A DNA stretch of 7,626 nucleotides from Clostridia bacterium (GCA_017508505.1 JAFVYT010000080.1:1-7626), one strand, 5' to 3'; counted from the first letter of the stretch, positions 1 through 6,605 are shown. The notes: a model not told the origin generated them from the sequence alone. Numbers and translations: made by a program.

Positions 1-1406
1 CCGGGGGGATCGGCGGTGACGATGGCGTCTGCGGTATGCTGAAAATAGCCCTTGAAATGGTTCATGGATTTCAGACCGAGCACCTTGGCCTGAGACAGAT
101 CACAGCCGGTCATCAGGAAGGGACGGTCGTCGTAGACCTGAAAGCGGTCACTGACCACGATCACCTCTACGTTTCCTTGGCGAAGTCGGACGGTCTTACC
201 GTAATCCATGGCCGCACCGCGGTTGATGGGAGCGGCAGAGATCAGACGGCCGTCGGAGAGATTGACGATCTGCGCATCCTCCAACAGCATCGGCTCTCCG
301 CAGCGCGGGTCGCTCCTTCCGCCGACAGCAATGGTAATGCGGTCGCCCACCCGATGATTTTTATGGATGTAAGCCGCCGCCTCCGGATCGGTAACAGGGC
401 CCATTACATAGCCCTTCTTGTTTCTCTTGATCATTTCCCGCAAAAGGTGCGTTGCGTCCCCCGGGGCACCGCCGCCGGGATTGTCCGAGGCCTCGTTCAC
501 CACGACGTAGCCGTCCTTCACGAGCCCGTCCGCCCGATCCAGCGCCTGTGCGCAGGAAAGGGACTCTCCCTCGAAGGCATACCGCCGCTCCCAAACGAAG
601 GCGGCCAATTCCTCTGCCTCACGAATGGGCTCGTACCCGTCGGCCACCACGAGAACCGAGCAGGAGGAGCAGGGTGCGTCCGTAGCGGAAAAGCCGAAGA
701 AGAAGGTCACGTCCAGAAGCCCGTGCTCCTTGCAATACCTGCGGTTGTGCTCCAGGATCTCCTTCCCGGCACCGGAAAGGGTAAAGCCCGTGGTGGCAGG
801 GATCAGAAGAGGCAAGCGGCAAAGGGCCATTTTCGGCTTTTTCTCCCCGCGGAGCGTGGCGATGAGCGTTTTTGCGGCGAGATACCCCGCCTCCTTGCAA
901 TCCACGTGGGGAACGGTCTTGATTCCGAAAAGGCCGTCGGACAGCGCGACCATTTCGTGGCTCATATTGGCGTGGGCATCCAGAGAGGACATCATCGGAA
1001 GATCTCCGATCACCTCGCGCATCCTGCGGAAGCAGTATGCCTCCAGATCCGATTCCTCCTCTGCGGAGCCGCCCCCGTGCACGGCGAAAAAGACACCGTC
1101 GATGAGGTCCAGCTTCTCCTTTACCTGCCGCGTGATGTGATCCATCGCGTATTGTGCGCACTCCATGGCCATGGTCGGCCCCGCACCGAAGTTGCCCCCC
1201 TTGGTGGCAAGGTCGATGGGGAGCGGCTCTGCGCCCGCCTCCTCCATTGCCTGCAGAGCACCGCCCACGTAGGTGGCGGTGCCTTGGAACATGGACAGCA
1301 CGTCCTCTCCCTTGATCCAGCCGTGAGGAACCAAGGTTTCCCACGTGGTCCTTCCCAAGGCAAAGCTGTTCGTTTCGTTTCCGAATTGGCAGATCAGAAT
1401 TCTCAT
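1..1406 (-). CDS. M81 family metallopeptidase (MlrC-like), C-terminal end cut off by window edge
   Basis: The 468 visible residues begin MRILICQFGNETNSF, the usual N-terminus of the M81/MlrC family (Zn-dependent hydrolases named after the last enzyme of microcystin breakdown). The N-terminal peptidase domain spans roughly residues 1-290. Candidate metal and catalytic residues are Glu11 in GNETN, His110 in VHGGG, Asp143 and His145 in SLDAHAN, and His167 in VPHVD; the 22-residue step from His145 to His167 fits the family as I recall it. The MlrC C-terminal domain begins near 300 and shows the DNPGGGAPGD motif (308-317). The last visible stretch, MNHFKGYFQHTADAIVTADPP, is close to the family C-terminus, so probably only some tens of residues are missing. 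There is no signal peptide, so it is cytoplasmic. AAAGGA lies 6 bases before the ATG. It has its own promoter downstream of the SDR terminator. Family membership is firm. The substrate is unknown; most gut members have nothing to do with microcystin, and cleavage of a small peptide or amide is the likely role. Confidence 0.93.
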   Translation of the reverse strand, partial: MRILICQFGNETNSFALGRTTWETLVPHGWIKGEDVLSMFQGTATYVGGALQAMEEAGAEPLPIDLATKGGNFGAGPTMAMECAQYAMDHITRQVKEKLDLIDGVFFAVHGGGSAEEESDLEAYCFRRMREVIGDLPMMSSLDAHANMSHEMVALSDGLFGIKTVPHVDCKEAGYLAAKTLIATLRGEKKPKMALCRLPLLIPATTGFTLSGAGKEILEHNRRYCKEHGLLDVTFFFGFSATDAPCSSCSVLVVADGYEPIREAEELAAFVWERRYAFEGESLSCAQALDRADGLVKDGYVVVNEASDNPGGGAPGDATHLLREMIKRNKKGYVMGPVTDPEAAAYIHKNHRVGDRITIAVGGRSDPRCGEPMLLEDAQIVNLSDGRLISAAPINRGAAMDYGKTVRLRQGNVEVIVVSDRFQVYDDRPFLMTGCDLSQAKVLGLKSMNHFKGYFQHTADAIVTADPP

Positions 1407-1478
1407 GGTCGTTCCTTTCGCGACCCCACCCGAGGCGGCACAACACCTCCCCCAAGGGCCATTCAGCTTGATGTCTTC

Positions 1479-1507
1479 ATTATAAGGTGCTTTCCGGAGG
1501 AAATCAA
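1479..1507 (-). promoter_or_regulatory. Sigma-A type promoter of the M81 gene
   Basis: Reading the minus strand, TTGATT (1507-1502) is followed by a 17-base spacer and a perfect TATAAT (1484-1479). Predicted transcription start is near 1472, giving a leader of about 65 bases before the ATG at 1406. The -35 box begins only three bases beyond the hairpin that ends the upstream SDR gene, so the M81 gene probably has its own start of transcription. Confidence 0.72.
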
Positions 1508-1510
1508 GAA

Positions 1511-1538
1511 GGAAAAGCACTCTTCCGAGTGCTTTTCC
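1511..1538 (-). terminator. Hairpin terminator downstream of the SDR gene
   Basis: A perfect 12-bp stem (1511-1522 with 1527-1538) closes on a four-base loop that reads GGAA, a GNRA-type loop, on the minus strand. It begins 10 bases past the SDR stop codon. The 3' arm ends in TTTTCC and continues TTCTTGATTT, an imperfect U tract, so termination may be partial. On the plus strand no T run follows, so it acts on minus-strand transcripts. Confidence 0.75.
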
Positions 1539-1548
1539 GAAGCGGTGA

Positions 1549-2286
1549 TTACATTTTCTTGCGACAGCCGTCGATCTGAATGTTCTGACCCGAGATGTAG
1601 CTTGCCTCGTCGCTTGCCAAAAACAGGATCAGGTTTGCGTTTTCGCGGTCGGTGCCCGTGCGGCCCATAAAGCTCAGCTCCGAGGGAGAGAAGAAGTCGA
1701 TGTCCTCGTTCTGAGAGTTGCTGACGCTGCCGGGAGATACGCAGTTGACCAAAATGCCCTTGGCGGTTACCTCCTTGGCCAAGGCCTTGGTCATAGCGAT
1801 CAGCGCACCCTTGGTCGTGGAGTAATGCACCATCTTGGCGTTGCCGTAAACGCCCGCCACGGAGGCGATATTGATGATCCTGCCGAAGCCGTTTTCCAGC
1901 ATTCCGCCGATGACCGCACGGGTGCAGTAGTAAACGCCCATGACGTTGACGTCAAGATACTTTTTCCACAGGTCCGAGGAGGACTCCTCAAAGCGGGAGC
2001 GGGCCCGCCACAGTGCCGCGTTGTTGACCAAAATGTCGATCTTGCCGAGGGCGTCCTGTGCTTCCTTGACCACCTCGCCGACCTGCGCCTCATTCGTAAC
2101 GTCGCAGACGTAGGTCAAAACCCTGCATCCGCATTGCTTCGTTTCCTCTTCCACACCGATGAGCGCCTCGGCGTTGACGTCCAGCAAAACCAGATCCGCC
2201 CCCTCACGGGCAAATAAAAGTGCCGCTGCACGGCCGATGCCCACGGCGGCTCCCGTGATCATGGCAACCTTTCCTTGAAACTTCAT
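1549..2286 (-). CDS. Short-chain dehydrogenase/reductase (classical SDR), probably NAD-dependent
   Basis: This 245-residue protein has the normal length for a classical SDR and should oxidise an alcohol or reduce a ketone with a nicotinamide cofactor. The Rossmann motif TGAAVGIG is at 11-18 and NNA at 88-90. The catalytic tetrad is complete: Asn114, Ser142, Tyr155 and Lys159 (YSTTK). Asp36 at the end of the second strand (LVLLD) suggests NAD(H) rather than NADP(H). PG at 185-186 and the C-terminal GQNIQIDG also fit, although the usual VDGG ending is replaced by IDGCRKKM. An in-frame ATG exists further upstream, but this start has AGGAGG seven bases before it and begins directly at the MKFQGKVAMITG fold, while the upstream extension would run into the divergent AraC gene. 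It lies divergent from the AraC regulator and upstream of the M81 gene. It may be 3-oxoacyl reductase-like or a sugar or polyol dehydrogenase; sequence alone does not settle the substrate. Confidence 0.93.
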   Translation of the reverse strand: MKFQGKVAMITGAAVGIGRAAALLFAREGADLVLLDVNAEALIGVEEETKQCGCRVLTYVCDVTNEAQVGEVVKEAQDALGKIDILVNNAALWRARSRFEESSSDLWKKYLDVNVMGVYYCTRAVIGGMLENGFGRIINIASVAGVYGNAKMVHYSTTKGALIAMTKALAKEVTAKGILVNCVSPGSVSNSQNEDIDFFSPSELSFMGRTGTDRENANLILFLASDEASYISGQNIQIDGCRKKM

Positions 2287-2308
2287 AGATACCCCTCCTT
2301 TTTTATTC

Positions 2309-2337
2309 AGCATAGCACCCGGCGGCCCCGAAGGCAA
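2309..2337 (-). promoter_or_regulatory. Possible promoter of the SDR gene (extended -10)
   Basis: On the minus strand TTGCCT (2337-2332) is followed by a 17-base GC-rich spacer and TATGCT (2314-2309), with a TG one base before the -10 as in extended -10 promoters. The leader to the ATG at 2286 would be only about 16 bases, enough for the AGGAGG site. The boxes match consensus only moderately, so dependence on an activator such as the divergent AraC protein would be reasonable. This is inference. Confidence 0.35.
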
Positions 2338-2410
2338 TGCTTGCAGCGGTATAGTATTTGGCATTTCCGAAACAAAATCGCAAAAAGAAACGGGAGAAAA
2401 GAAAAATTTC

Positions 2411-2439
2411 TTGATTATTACGAAATAAGATGCTACAAT
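2411..2439 (+). promoter_or_regulatory. Sigma-A type promoter of the AraC-family gene
   Basis: TTGATT (2411-2416), a 17-base spacer and TACAAT (2434-2439) form a good promoter. An A-rich stretch just upstream (about 2380-2406) could act as an UP element. The -10 box overlaps the first in-frame ATG (2438), so a transcript from here would begin near 2446 and could only be read from the next ATG. A short inverted repeat, ATTTC (2406-2410) and GAAAT (2422-2426), brackets the -35 box and could be an operator. Confidence 0.6.
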
Positions 2440-2455
2440 GAAGCGGGTGAAGAAA

Positions 2456-3205
2456 ATGAACGAAAACGGGATCCGCATCGAGCGCTTCAAGCATATTTCC
2501 TACGTGAAGGACAAAAAGGGACGTGTCCTTTCCTTTCGTGCGCGGCACGCGAGCTGCTTTATCATCACGCTGAAGGGGCGGCTGCGGTTTACCTTTGCCG
2601 ACGGGGTCATCGTCACGGATCGCAATCAGGGCATTTTTATCCCCGAGGGCACCGCCTATACCAACGAGTGCCTCGAGGAGGCCGAGAGCATCTCGGTCAA
2701 TTTTTACCTGACCGACCCCGATGCCCGTCCCTGCGCCCTCTGCGGGCTGGACGAAAAGCCCGCAATGACGTTTTTCCGCGAGATCTCCGAGAGGGCCTAT
2801 GATAGCACGCCCTCGGCGCAGTACGACCTCCTCTCCAAGCTCTATCGCCTTGCTTTTTTGCTGTTTCGGACGGACGGTGTCAAAAGCGAGAAGGAGCGCC
2901 TCGGGGAGAGGGCCCTTTCCTATTTGCAGTCGGAGTGCGCCCGCGCGGATCTGCAGATGGAGGAGGTGGCCACCTTTTGCAACGTCAGCGCGGTCTACCT
3001 GCGCCGCGTGGTCAAGGAGCTCTATCAAAAAACACCCTTTCACCTCCTGACTGAGCTAAGGATGAACAAGGCCTGCGAGATGCTCCTTGAGAAGCGCCCG
3101 GTCAAGGAGATCGCCCTTTCGGTGGGCTACTCGGACGTGTACCAATTCAGCCGTGCCTACAAGCGCCACTTCGGCTATCCCCCCACCGCAGGCCTCCCCA
3201 AATGA
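2456..3205 (+). CDS. AraC-family transcriptional regulator with N-terminal cupin-like sensor region
   Basis: This protein of 249 residues has the usual two-part AraC layout. Residues about 20-85 are beta-rich and cupin-like (FIITLKGRLRFTF, then IFIPEGTAYTN), the part that normally binds the effector. Residues about 155-245 hold the paired helix-turn-helix DNA-binding domain: first HTH around 166-188 (VATFCNVSAVYLRRVVKELY), second around 216-238 (VKEIALSVGYSDVYQFSRAY), followed by the typical KRHFGYPP. The start is set at 2456 because GGTGA lies five bases before it and the best promoter places transcription start at about 2446; an ATG at 2438 would add six residues (MKRVKK) but lies inside the -10 box and has no ribosome binding site. 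It is divergent from the SDR gene, which it most likely controls together with M81, and may control itself. It ends before a bidirectional terminator. The effector is unknown. Confidence 0.92.
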   Translation: MNENGIRIERFKHISYVKDKKGRVLSFRARHASCFIITLKGRLRFTFADGVIVTDRNQGIFIPEGTAYTNECLEEAESISVNFYLTDPDARPCALCGLDEKPAMTFFREISERAYDSTPSAQYDLLSKLYRLAFLLFRTDGVKSEKERLGERALSYLQSECARADLQMEEVATFCNVSAVYLRRVVKELYQKTPFHLLTELRMNKACEMLLEKRPVKEIALSVGYSDVYQFSRAYKRHFGYPPTAGLPK

Positions 3206-3245
3206 CGGGGCCGAGCGCGGCGCAGCATCCATCAAAAGCGGGGAC

Positions 3246-3282
3246 AAAAAAAGCAGTGAGCGGAGCGCTCACTGCTTTTTTT
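3246..3282. terminator. Bidirectional terminator between AraC and the GLUG protein gene
   Basis: An 11-bp GC-containing stem (3252-3262 with 3266-3276) has a three-base loop and is flanked by an A run on the left and a T run on the right that also pair. On either strand it ends in a run of about six or seven Ts, so it can stop both convergent genes (AraC stop at 3205, GLUG protein stop at 3306). Confidence 0.9.
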
Positions 3283-3305
3283 ATGGGATCCCGTGGATCG
3301 GGGGA

Positions 3306-5480
3306 TCAGTTCAGGGTGACGTTTTCGAAATAGGTGCCGGTTTCCGTGACACCCGTTCCGCGTCTGCCGATGACCTCGCCGATGTTGCCGTTGGGGGTGT
3401 TGCCGCTGTAGACGTCGGTAGAAGCCAGGTACCCGTAGGAAAGCTTGGAATCGTAGCACTTGCAGTTGGTGATCACGTTGTTGTTATGTGCCATACCGAT
3501 GACGCCGCCGAGATCGCGGTATGCCTTGATGGTGACGTTTCTGGCGGTACAGTCGGAAGCGGAGTAGATGGCGCCGCTTTCGATCCAGCCGATGACGCCG
3601 CCTGCCTTGGCACCGCCGTCATAGGTGACGCCGTCGCTGAGCAGGAAGGGAGTTGCGGTCGCGGTAACGTTGATCGCGTGGCAGTTTTCAACGGTGCCGT
3701 AAAGCTGACCGACCACGCCGCCCACATAGTCGCCGCCGTTGGCAACCACGTTCTTTACGGTGAGATTCTTCACACCGGGAAGAGTGGCACCGGAGGCGCC
3801 GGATCTGCGTACAAAGCCGAAGAGGGCAGCGCCCTGCTTGTTACTTACGGTGAAGTTGGAAACGGTGTGACCCTGTCCGTCGAAGTGACCCTTGAACTCG
3901 AACTGATTAAAGGTCTTGCCGATGGGCTCGAAGGCCTCGCCCTTCAGATCCACGTCGTCGATGAGGACGATGGTCTGATTCTTGAAGGAGTCCTGATTGT
4001 AGGCGGTGCTGACCCCGTTGACGAAGTTGGACAGAGACTTCAGGGAGAGGGCATCGTAAACCACGTAGACCTGCGTAAAGCTCAGATTCTCGGTGCTGTC
4101 CTTTGCGGGGGATACGGTGGCGGAGGACTGCACGCGGCCGTAGATGGCACCTGCGTTCTCGTTTTCGTCTGCGGTGATCTTGTCAAAGAGCACGTAGCCG
4201 ACGGTCACGTCGGTGGCCGTGTTGTCGGAGCAGGCGTTGTTGTTGTGAACCATACCCACGACACCGCCCAGATCGCGGAAGCCGTAGATCTTCACGCCCG
4301 TAGCGGAGCAATTGGTGACGGTGTTGCCCGCACCCTCCAGAAGCTGTCCGATGATACCGCCTGCCTTGGCACCGCCGTCATAGGTGACGCCGTCGTCCAT
4401 CAGGTAGGGGGTGGTGATCACGGTTGCATTCTTTACGTGGCAGTTGTCGATGTCGGTGTAGCCGCGGCCCATAATGGCACCGGCGTAGTCGTTGGCCTTC
4501 ACGTAGGCGTTTTCCACGGTCAGGTTCTTGACGTTGCCGCCGTTAAGGGCATAGCCGAAGAGACCTGCGTTGTTGTCAGCCTCTACGTAGAGGTTGGAAA
4601 CGGTGTGGCCGTCTCCGTCAAAGGTGCCTTGGAAGCCTGCATCGGCAGAGCCGATGGGGGTCCAGCTCAGGTTCGACAGGTTGATGTCCGCACCGAGCTT
4701 GACGGTCTTGTTTTGAAAGTGATTCGTCTTGCTGTTGACCAGGGAAGCCAGACCTGCCAGCTCCTCGGCGCTCGTCAGGACGAATTCCGCCTCGGAAGCG
4801 TCGTACCAAGCGGTATCGACCTCGCCGGTCCAGGGGGCGTTCTTGTCGTAGTCGGATCCGAAGGAGTCGGACTCGTGCATAAGCTGAGTGGCAAAGAGCT
4901 TTACGGCAAACGAAGAGCCGATGGCAAGACCCTGATACTCGTTGCCTGCCTCCTCGCGCATCTTCAGAGCGATGGTTACGGTGACGTTGTCGCCTGCTTT
5001 GAGGGTGCCGTTCATATTGGCGGGCATTCCGCTCAGAACCTCGGCCAGGGTGCCGACCTTGGTCAGCTCGGTCATGGCTCTGTCGGCCAGGGTGATCTCG
5101 CCGTCTGCATAGTAGACGTCGATCACGTTGGCAAGGGCGCTGACCTCACCGGTGGGAACGATGCTCAGAGCATACTTGAGGGCAAGAGAGCCAACGTTTT
5201 TGATGTTGACGTTCTTTGCCTCTACGTACCCGGGCTCCCAAAGCTCGTAGTGGAAGATGGGACCCTTGGAGGCGTCCAGATAGCTTTGCTGCTTGCCGGT
5301 AGCGGTGGCATCCTTCCACTCCATTTCGATATCCAGATTACCGGCCTTGATGATGTTGCCTGCGCTGGTCACGCTGTCCGTAAACCAAGCGAAGGTCGTA
5401 CCAACAAGCATTGACACACAAAGAAGAAGAGACAAGAGGCTCATCAAAAGTGCTTTTTTGGTAGCATTCTTTTTCGTCAT
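3306..5480 (-). CDS. Secreted GLUG-repeat surface protein with TasA/camelysin-like N-terminus (SipW-type signal)
   Basis: The protein has 724 residues. The N-terminus KKNATKK is followed by a hydrophobic stretch at about 10-28 and the hallmark GTTFAWFTDSVTSAGN (27-42), typical of signal peptides cut by the SipW-type signal peptidase. IIKAGNLDIEMEW, then WEPGYVEAKNVNIKNVGSLALKYALSI (81-107), resembles the TasA/camelysin fold, whose members form exported fibres or envelope proteins. From about 231 there are two homologous modules (231-470 and 471-724), each with FDGxGHTVSN, GLUG-like glycine motifs (GLFGYALNGGNVKNLTVENAYV; DYVGGVVGQL), DGVTYDGGAKAGG, and RDLGGVxGMxHNNN. Such repeats are expected to fold as a right-handed beta-helix. 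I see no LPXTG motif, C-terminal membrane segment or SLH domain, and the protein ends abruptly at YFENVTLN, so it is either released or held by assembly. AAAGGAGG lies nine bases before the ATG and a strong promoter precedes it. The exact role (adhesin, matrix fibre) is inferred. Confidence 0.88.
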   Translation of the reverse strand: MTKKNATKKALLMSLLSLLLCVSMLVGTTFAWFTDSVTSAGNIIKAGNLDIEMEWKDATATGKQQSYLDASKGPIFHYELWEPGYVEAKNVNIKNVGSLALKYALSIVPTGEVSALANVIDVYYADGEITLADRAMTELTKVGTLAEVLSGMPANMNGTLKAGDNVTVTIALKMREEAGNEYQGLAIGSSFAVKLFATQLMHESDSFGSDYDKNAPWTGEVDTAWYDASEAEFVLTSAEELAGLASLVNSKTNHFQNKTVKLGADINLSNLSWTPIGSADAGFQGTFDGDGHTVSNLYVEADNNAGLFGYALNGGNVKNLTVENAYVKANDYAGAIMGRGYTDIDNCHVKNATVITTPYLMDDGVTYDGGAKAGGIIGQLLEGAGNTVTNCSATGVKIYGFRDLGGVVGMVHNNNACSDNTATDVTVGYVLFDKITADENENAGAIYGRVQSSATVSPAKDSTENLSFTQVYVVYDALSLKSLSNFVNGVSTAYNQDSFKNQTIVLIDDVDLKGEAFEPIGKTFNQFEFKGHFDGQGHTVSNFTVSNKQGAALFGFVRRSGASGATLPGVKNLTVKNVVANGGDYVGGVVGQLYGTVENCHAINVTATATPFLLSDGVTYDGGAKAGGVIGWIESGAIYSASDCTARNVTIKAYRDLGGVIGMAHNNNVITNCKCYDSKLSYGYLASTDVYSGNTPNGNIGEVIGRRGTGVTETGTYFENVTLN
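3598..3636. repeat. 39-bp perfect direct repeat, copy 1 (C-terminal module)
   Basis: Bases 3598-3636 are identical to 4357-4395. Both lie inside the GLUG protein gene in the same reading frame and encode the DGVTYDGGAKAGG block of the second module. The copies are 759 bases apart, exactly 253 codons, which defines the length of the duplicated unit. Confidence 0.93.
4357..4395. repeat. 39-bp perfect direct repeat, copy 2 (N-terminal module)
   Basis: Identical to 3598-3636 and encodes the DGVTYDGGAKAGG block of the first GLUG module. Flanking DNA is similar but diverged, so this is the best-preserved part of an older internal duplication or has been kept identical by gene conversion. Confidence 0.93.
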
Positions 5481-5542
5481 TGATTATGACCTCCTTTTGA
5501 AGTTGCATTTGCGTCTGTTTTCACAAACGAATACACACAGAC

Positions 5543-5572
5543 ATTTTACCACTCCACATAAAAGCGTGTCAA
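5543..5572 (-). promoter_or_regulatory. Strong sigma-A type promoter of the GLUG protein gene
   Basis: On the minus strand a consensus TTGACA (5572-5567) is followed by an 18-base spacer and TAAAAT (5548-5543). Transcription would start near 5536, giving a leader of about 55 bases. This is the best -35 box in the window and suggests high expression. The -10 lies in GTGGTAAAATG, which is repeated in the divergent promoter. Confidence 0.78.
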
Positions 5573-5645
5573 TTCCTTTTTGATGATTTTTCACATTTTT
5601 TCTTCCGATTTTTGGGAGTCTTGCCATTTGCTTTTTTATAAAACT

Positions 5646-5656
5646 GTGGTAAAATG
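5646..5656 (+). promoter_or_regulatory. Extended -10 promoter of the SGNH hydrolase gene
   Basis: TAAAAT (5650-5655) is preceded by TG one base upstream, an extended -10 arrangement. No good -35 exists at 16-18 bases (TTTGCT at 17), which extended -10 promoters tolerate. Transcription start near 5662 would leave a leader of about 26 bases holding the AAGGAG site. The 11-base GTGGTAAAATG is an exact inverted copy of bases 5542-5552. Confidence 0.55.
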
Positions 5657-5687
5657 GAGGCGAGTATTTTTCAGAAAGGAGTTTTTT

Positions 5688-6605
5688 ATGAAAACAAGAC
5701 TTTTTGCGCTGATTCTTTTGATCGCCCTCCTTTTCTGCGGCTGTGCTCAGAAGATCGATCTGTATGCCGACGAAACCGAGGCGGCCACGGAAACGGTCAC
5801 CGCCACGGCACCGCCCCAAGCGCCTAAGCCCTCGGTGCAGACCCCCGCCGAGACCTCTCCTGAGCCTGCCACTCAGGAGGTGCCCATCGCCCTTCGCCTG
5901 ACCGAGGAGGAGAAGGCCGCCAGAAACGCAAGGCTTGCGGAGGTGCTGAAGGGGAAGCGGGTCTCCTTCATCGGGGACAGCATCTCCACCTTCGAGGGGT
6001 ATTCCAACGGCATCGAATACAACGCCACCATCGGGGACAACGCCGTGTATTATAAGAACAACAAAAACGGCTTTTCCGACGTCAACGAGACCTGGTGGAT
6101 GCAGACCGTAAGCGCTACGGGAATGGAGCTTTTGGTGAACAACTCCTGGTCGGGAGATCGGGTGACGAGCCGCGGCATCGCCCGTGCCAAGCAGCTACAT
6201 AACAACGACGGGGTCAAGCCCGACGTGATCGTGGTATATCTGGGCATCAACGATTTTCGAAGGGGCGTGACCGAGGCCGACTTCAAGTCCGCCTACGATA
6301 AAATGATCAGCGGGATGAAGGCGGAATACCCCGAGGCGGACGTGTACCTCTGCACCCTCGTTTATACCAGCAGTCTCGCCGACAAGACCGTCCGTCCCAA
6401 GGACGTGGAGAAGCACAACGCGGCCATCGCCGAGATTGCGGAAAAGCATCGGGCAAGCGTGGTAGACCTCTACAACGGAACGGGCATTACCTACAAGAAC
6501 GTGGCATCGCATATGTGCGACGGCGTGCTCCACCCCAACTACAAGGGAATGGATCAGATCACCGAGTGCGTTCTTTACGCCCTCGCGGAAACCTACTTAA
6601 AATAA
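5688..6605 (+). CDS. Lipoprotein SGNH/GDSL-family hydrolase
   Basis: This 305-residue protein begins with a short positive N-terminus and a hydrophobic stretch (MKTRLFALILLIALLFCGC); the lipobox points to lipid attachment at Cys19, so it should sit on the outer face of the membrane. Residues about 24-66 are a Pro/Thr/Glu-rich linker. The SGNH domain follows: block I GDSIS with Ser98, block II with Gly156 in NNSWSGDR, block III with Asn188 in GIND, and block V DGVLH with Asp278 and His282. All catalytic residues are present, so it should be an active esterase or deacylase, possibly on glycans or cell-wall sugars (inferred). The start is chosen by AAGGAG six bases upstream and by the signal peptide beginning here; an in-frame ATG about 105 bases upstream lies before the promoter and lacks these. 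It is divergent from the GLUG surface protein and convergent with the uracil salvage genes, separated from them by a terminator. Confidence 0.94.
   Translation: MKTRLFALILLIALLFCGCAQKIDLYADETEAATETVTATAPPQAPKPSVQTPAETSPEPATQEVPIALRLTEEEKAARNARLAEVLKGKRVSFIGDSISTFEGYSNGIEYNATIGDNAVYYKNNKNGFSDVNETWWMQTVSATGMELLVNNSWSGDRVTSRGIARAKQLHNNDGVKPDVIVVYLGINDFRRGVTEADFKSAYDKMISGMKAEYPEADVYLCTLVYTSSLADKTVRPKDVEKHNAAIAEIAEKHRASVVDLYNGTGITYKNVASHMCDGVLHPNYKGMDQITECVLYALAETYLK

Noticed and set aside
36..1670. A 544-codon plus-strand open frame across the M81 gene and the SDR end
   Set aside because: It lies opposite a clear M81 protein with conserved metal motifs, has no family features, and runs through a terminator and promoter of the minus strand.
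2303..3043. A 246-codon minus-strand open frame opposite the AraC gene
   Set aside because: Shadow of the AraC coding frame; its end also runs through the AraC and SDR promoter region and no start signal is visible.
3306..3420. Search for a C-terminal sorting signal (LPXTG, hydrophobic tail) in the GLUG protein
   Set aside because: The last residues, from about 690 to 724, are polar and Gly/Thr/Asn-rich, with no sorting motif or membrane segment, so no cell-wall anchor is annotated.
3087..5414. A 775-codon open frame on the plus strand antisense to the GLUG protein gene
   Set aside because: Its product is a monotonous Val/Gly/Asp/Ala-rich sequence with no recognisable domain and no ribosome binding site, and it begins inside the AraC gene. 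The minus-strand frame has a signal peptide, family motifs, RBS and promoter. The open frame is a by-product of codon bias.
5513..5542. Inverted repeat GTCTGT...ACAGAC upstream of the GLUG protein gene
   Set aside because: The 6-base arms are 18 bases apart and the upstream arm lies before the predicted transcription start, so it would not form an RNA hairpin. As an operator it is too short to separate from chance.
5637..5642. TATAAA as an alternative -10 for the SGNH hydrolase gene
   Set aside because: The nearest -35-like TTGGGA is 19 bases away and poor; the extended -10 TGGTAAAAT just downstream fits better.
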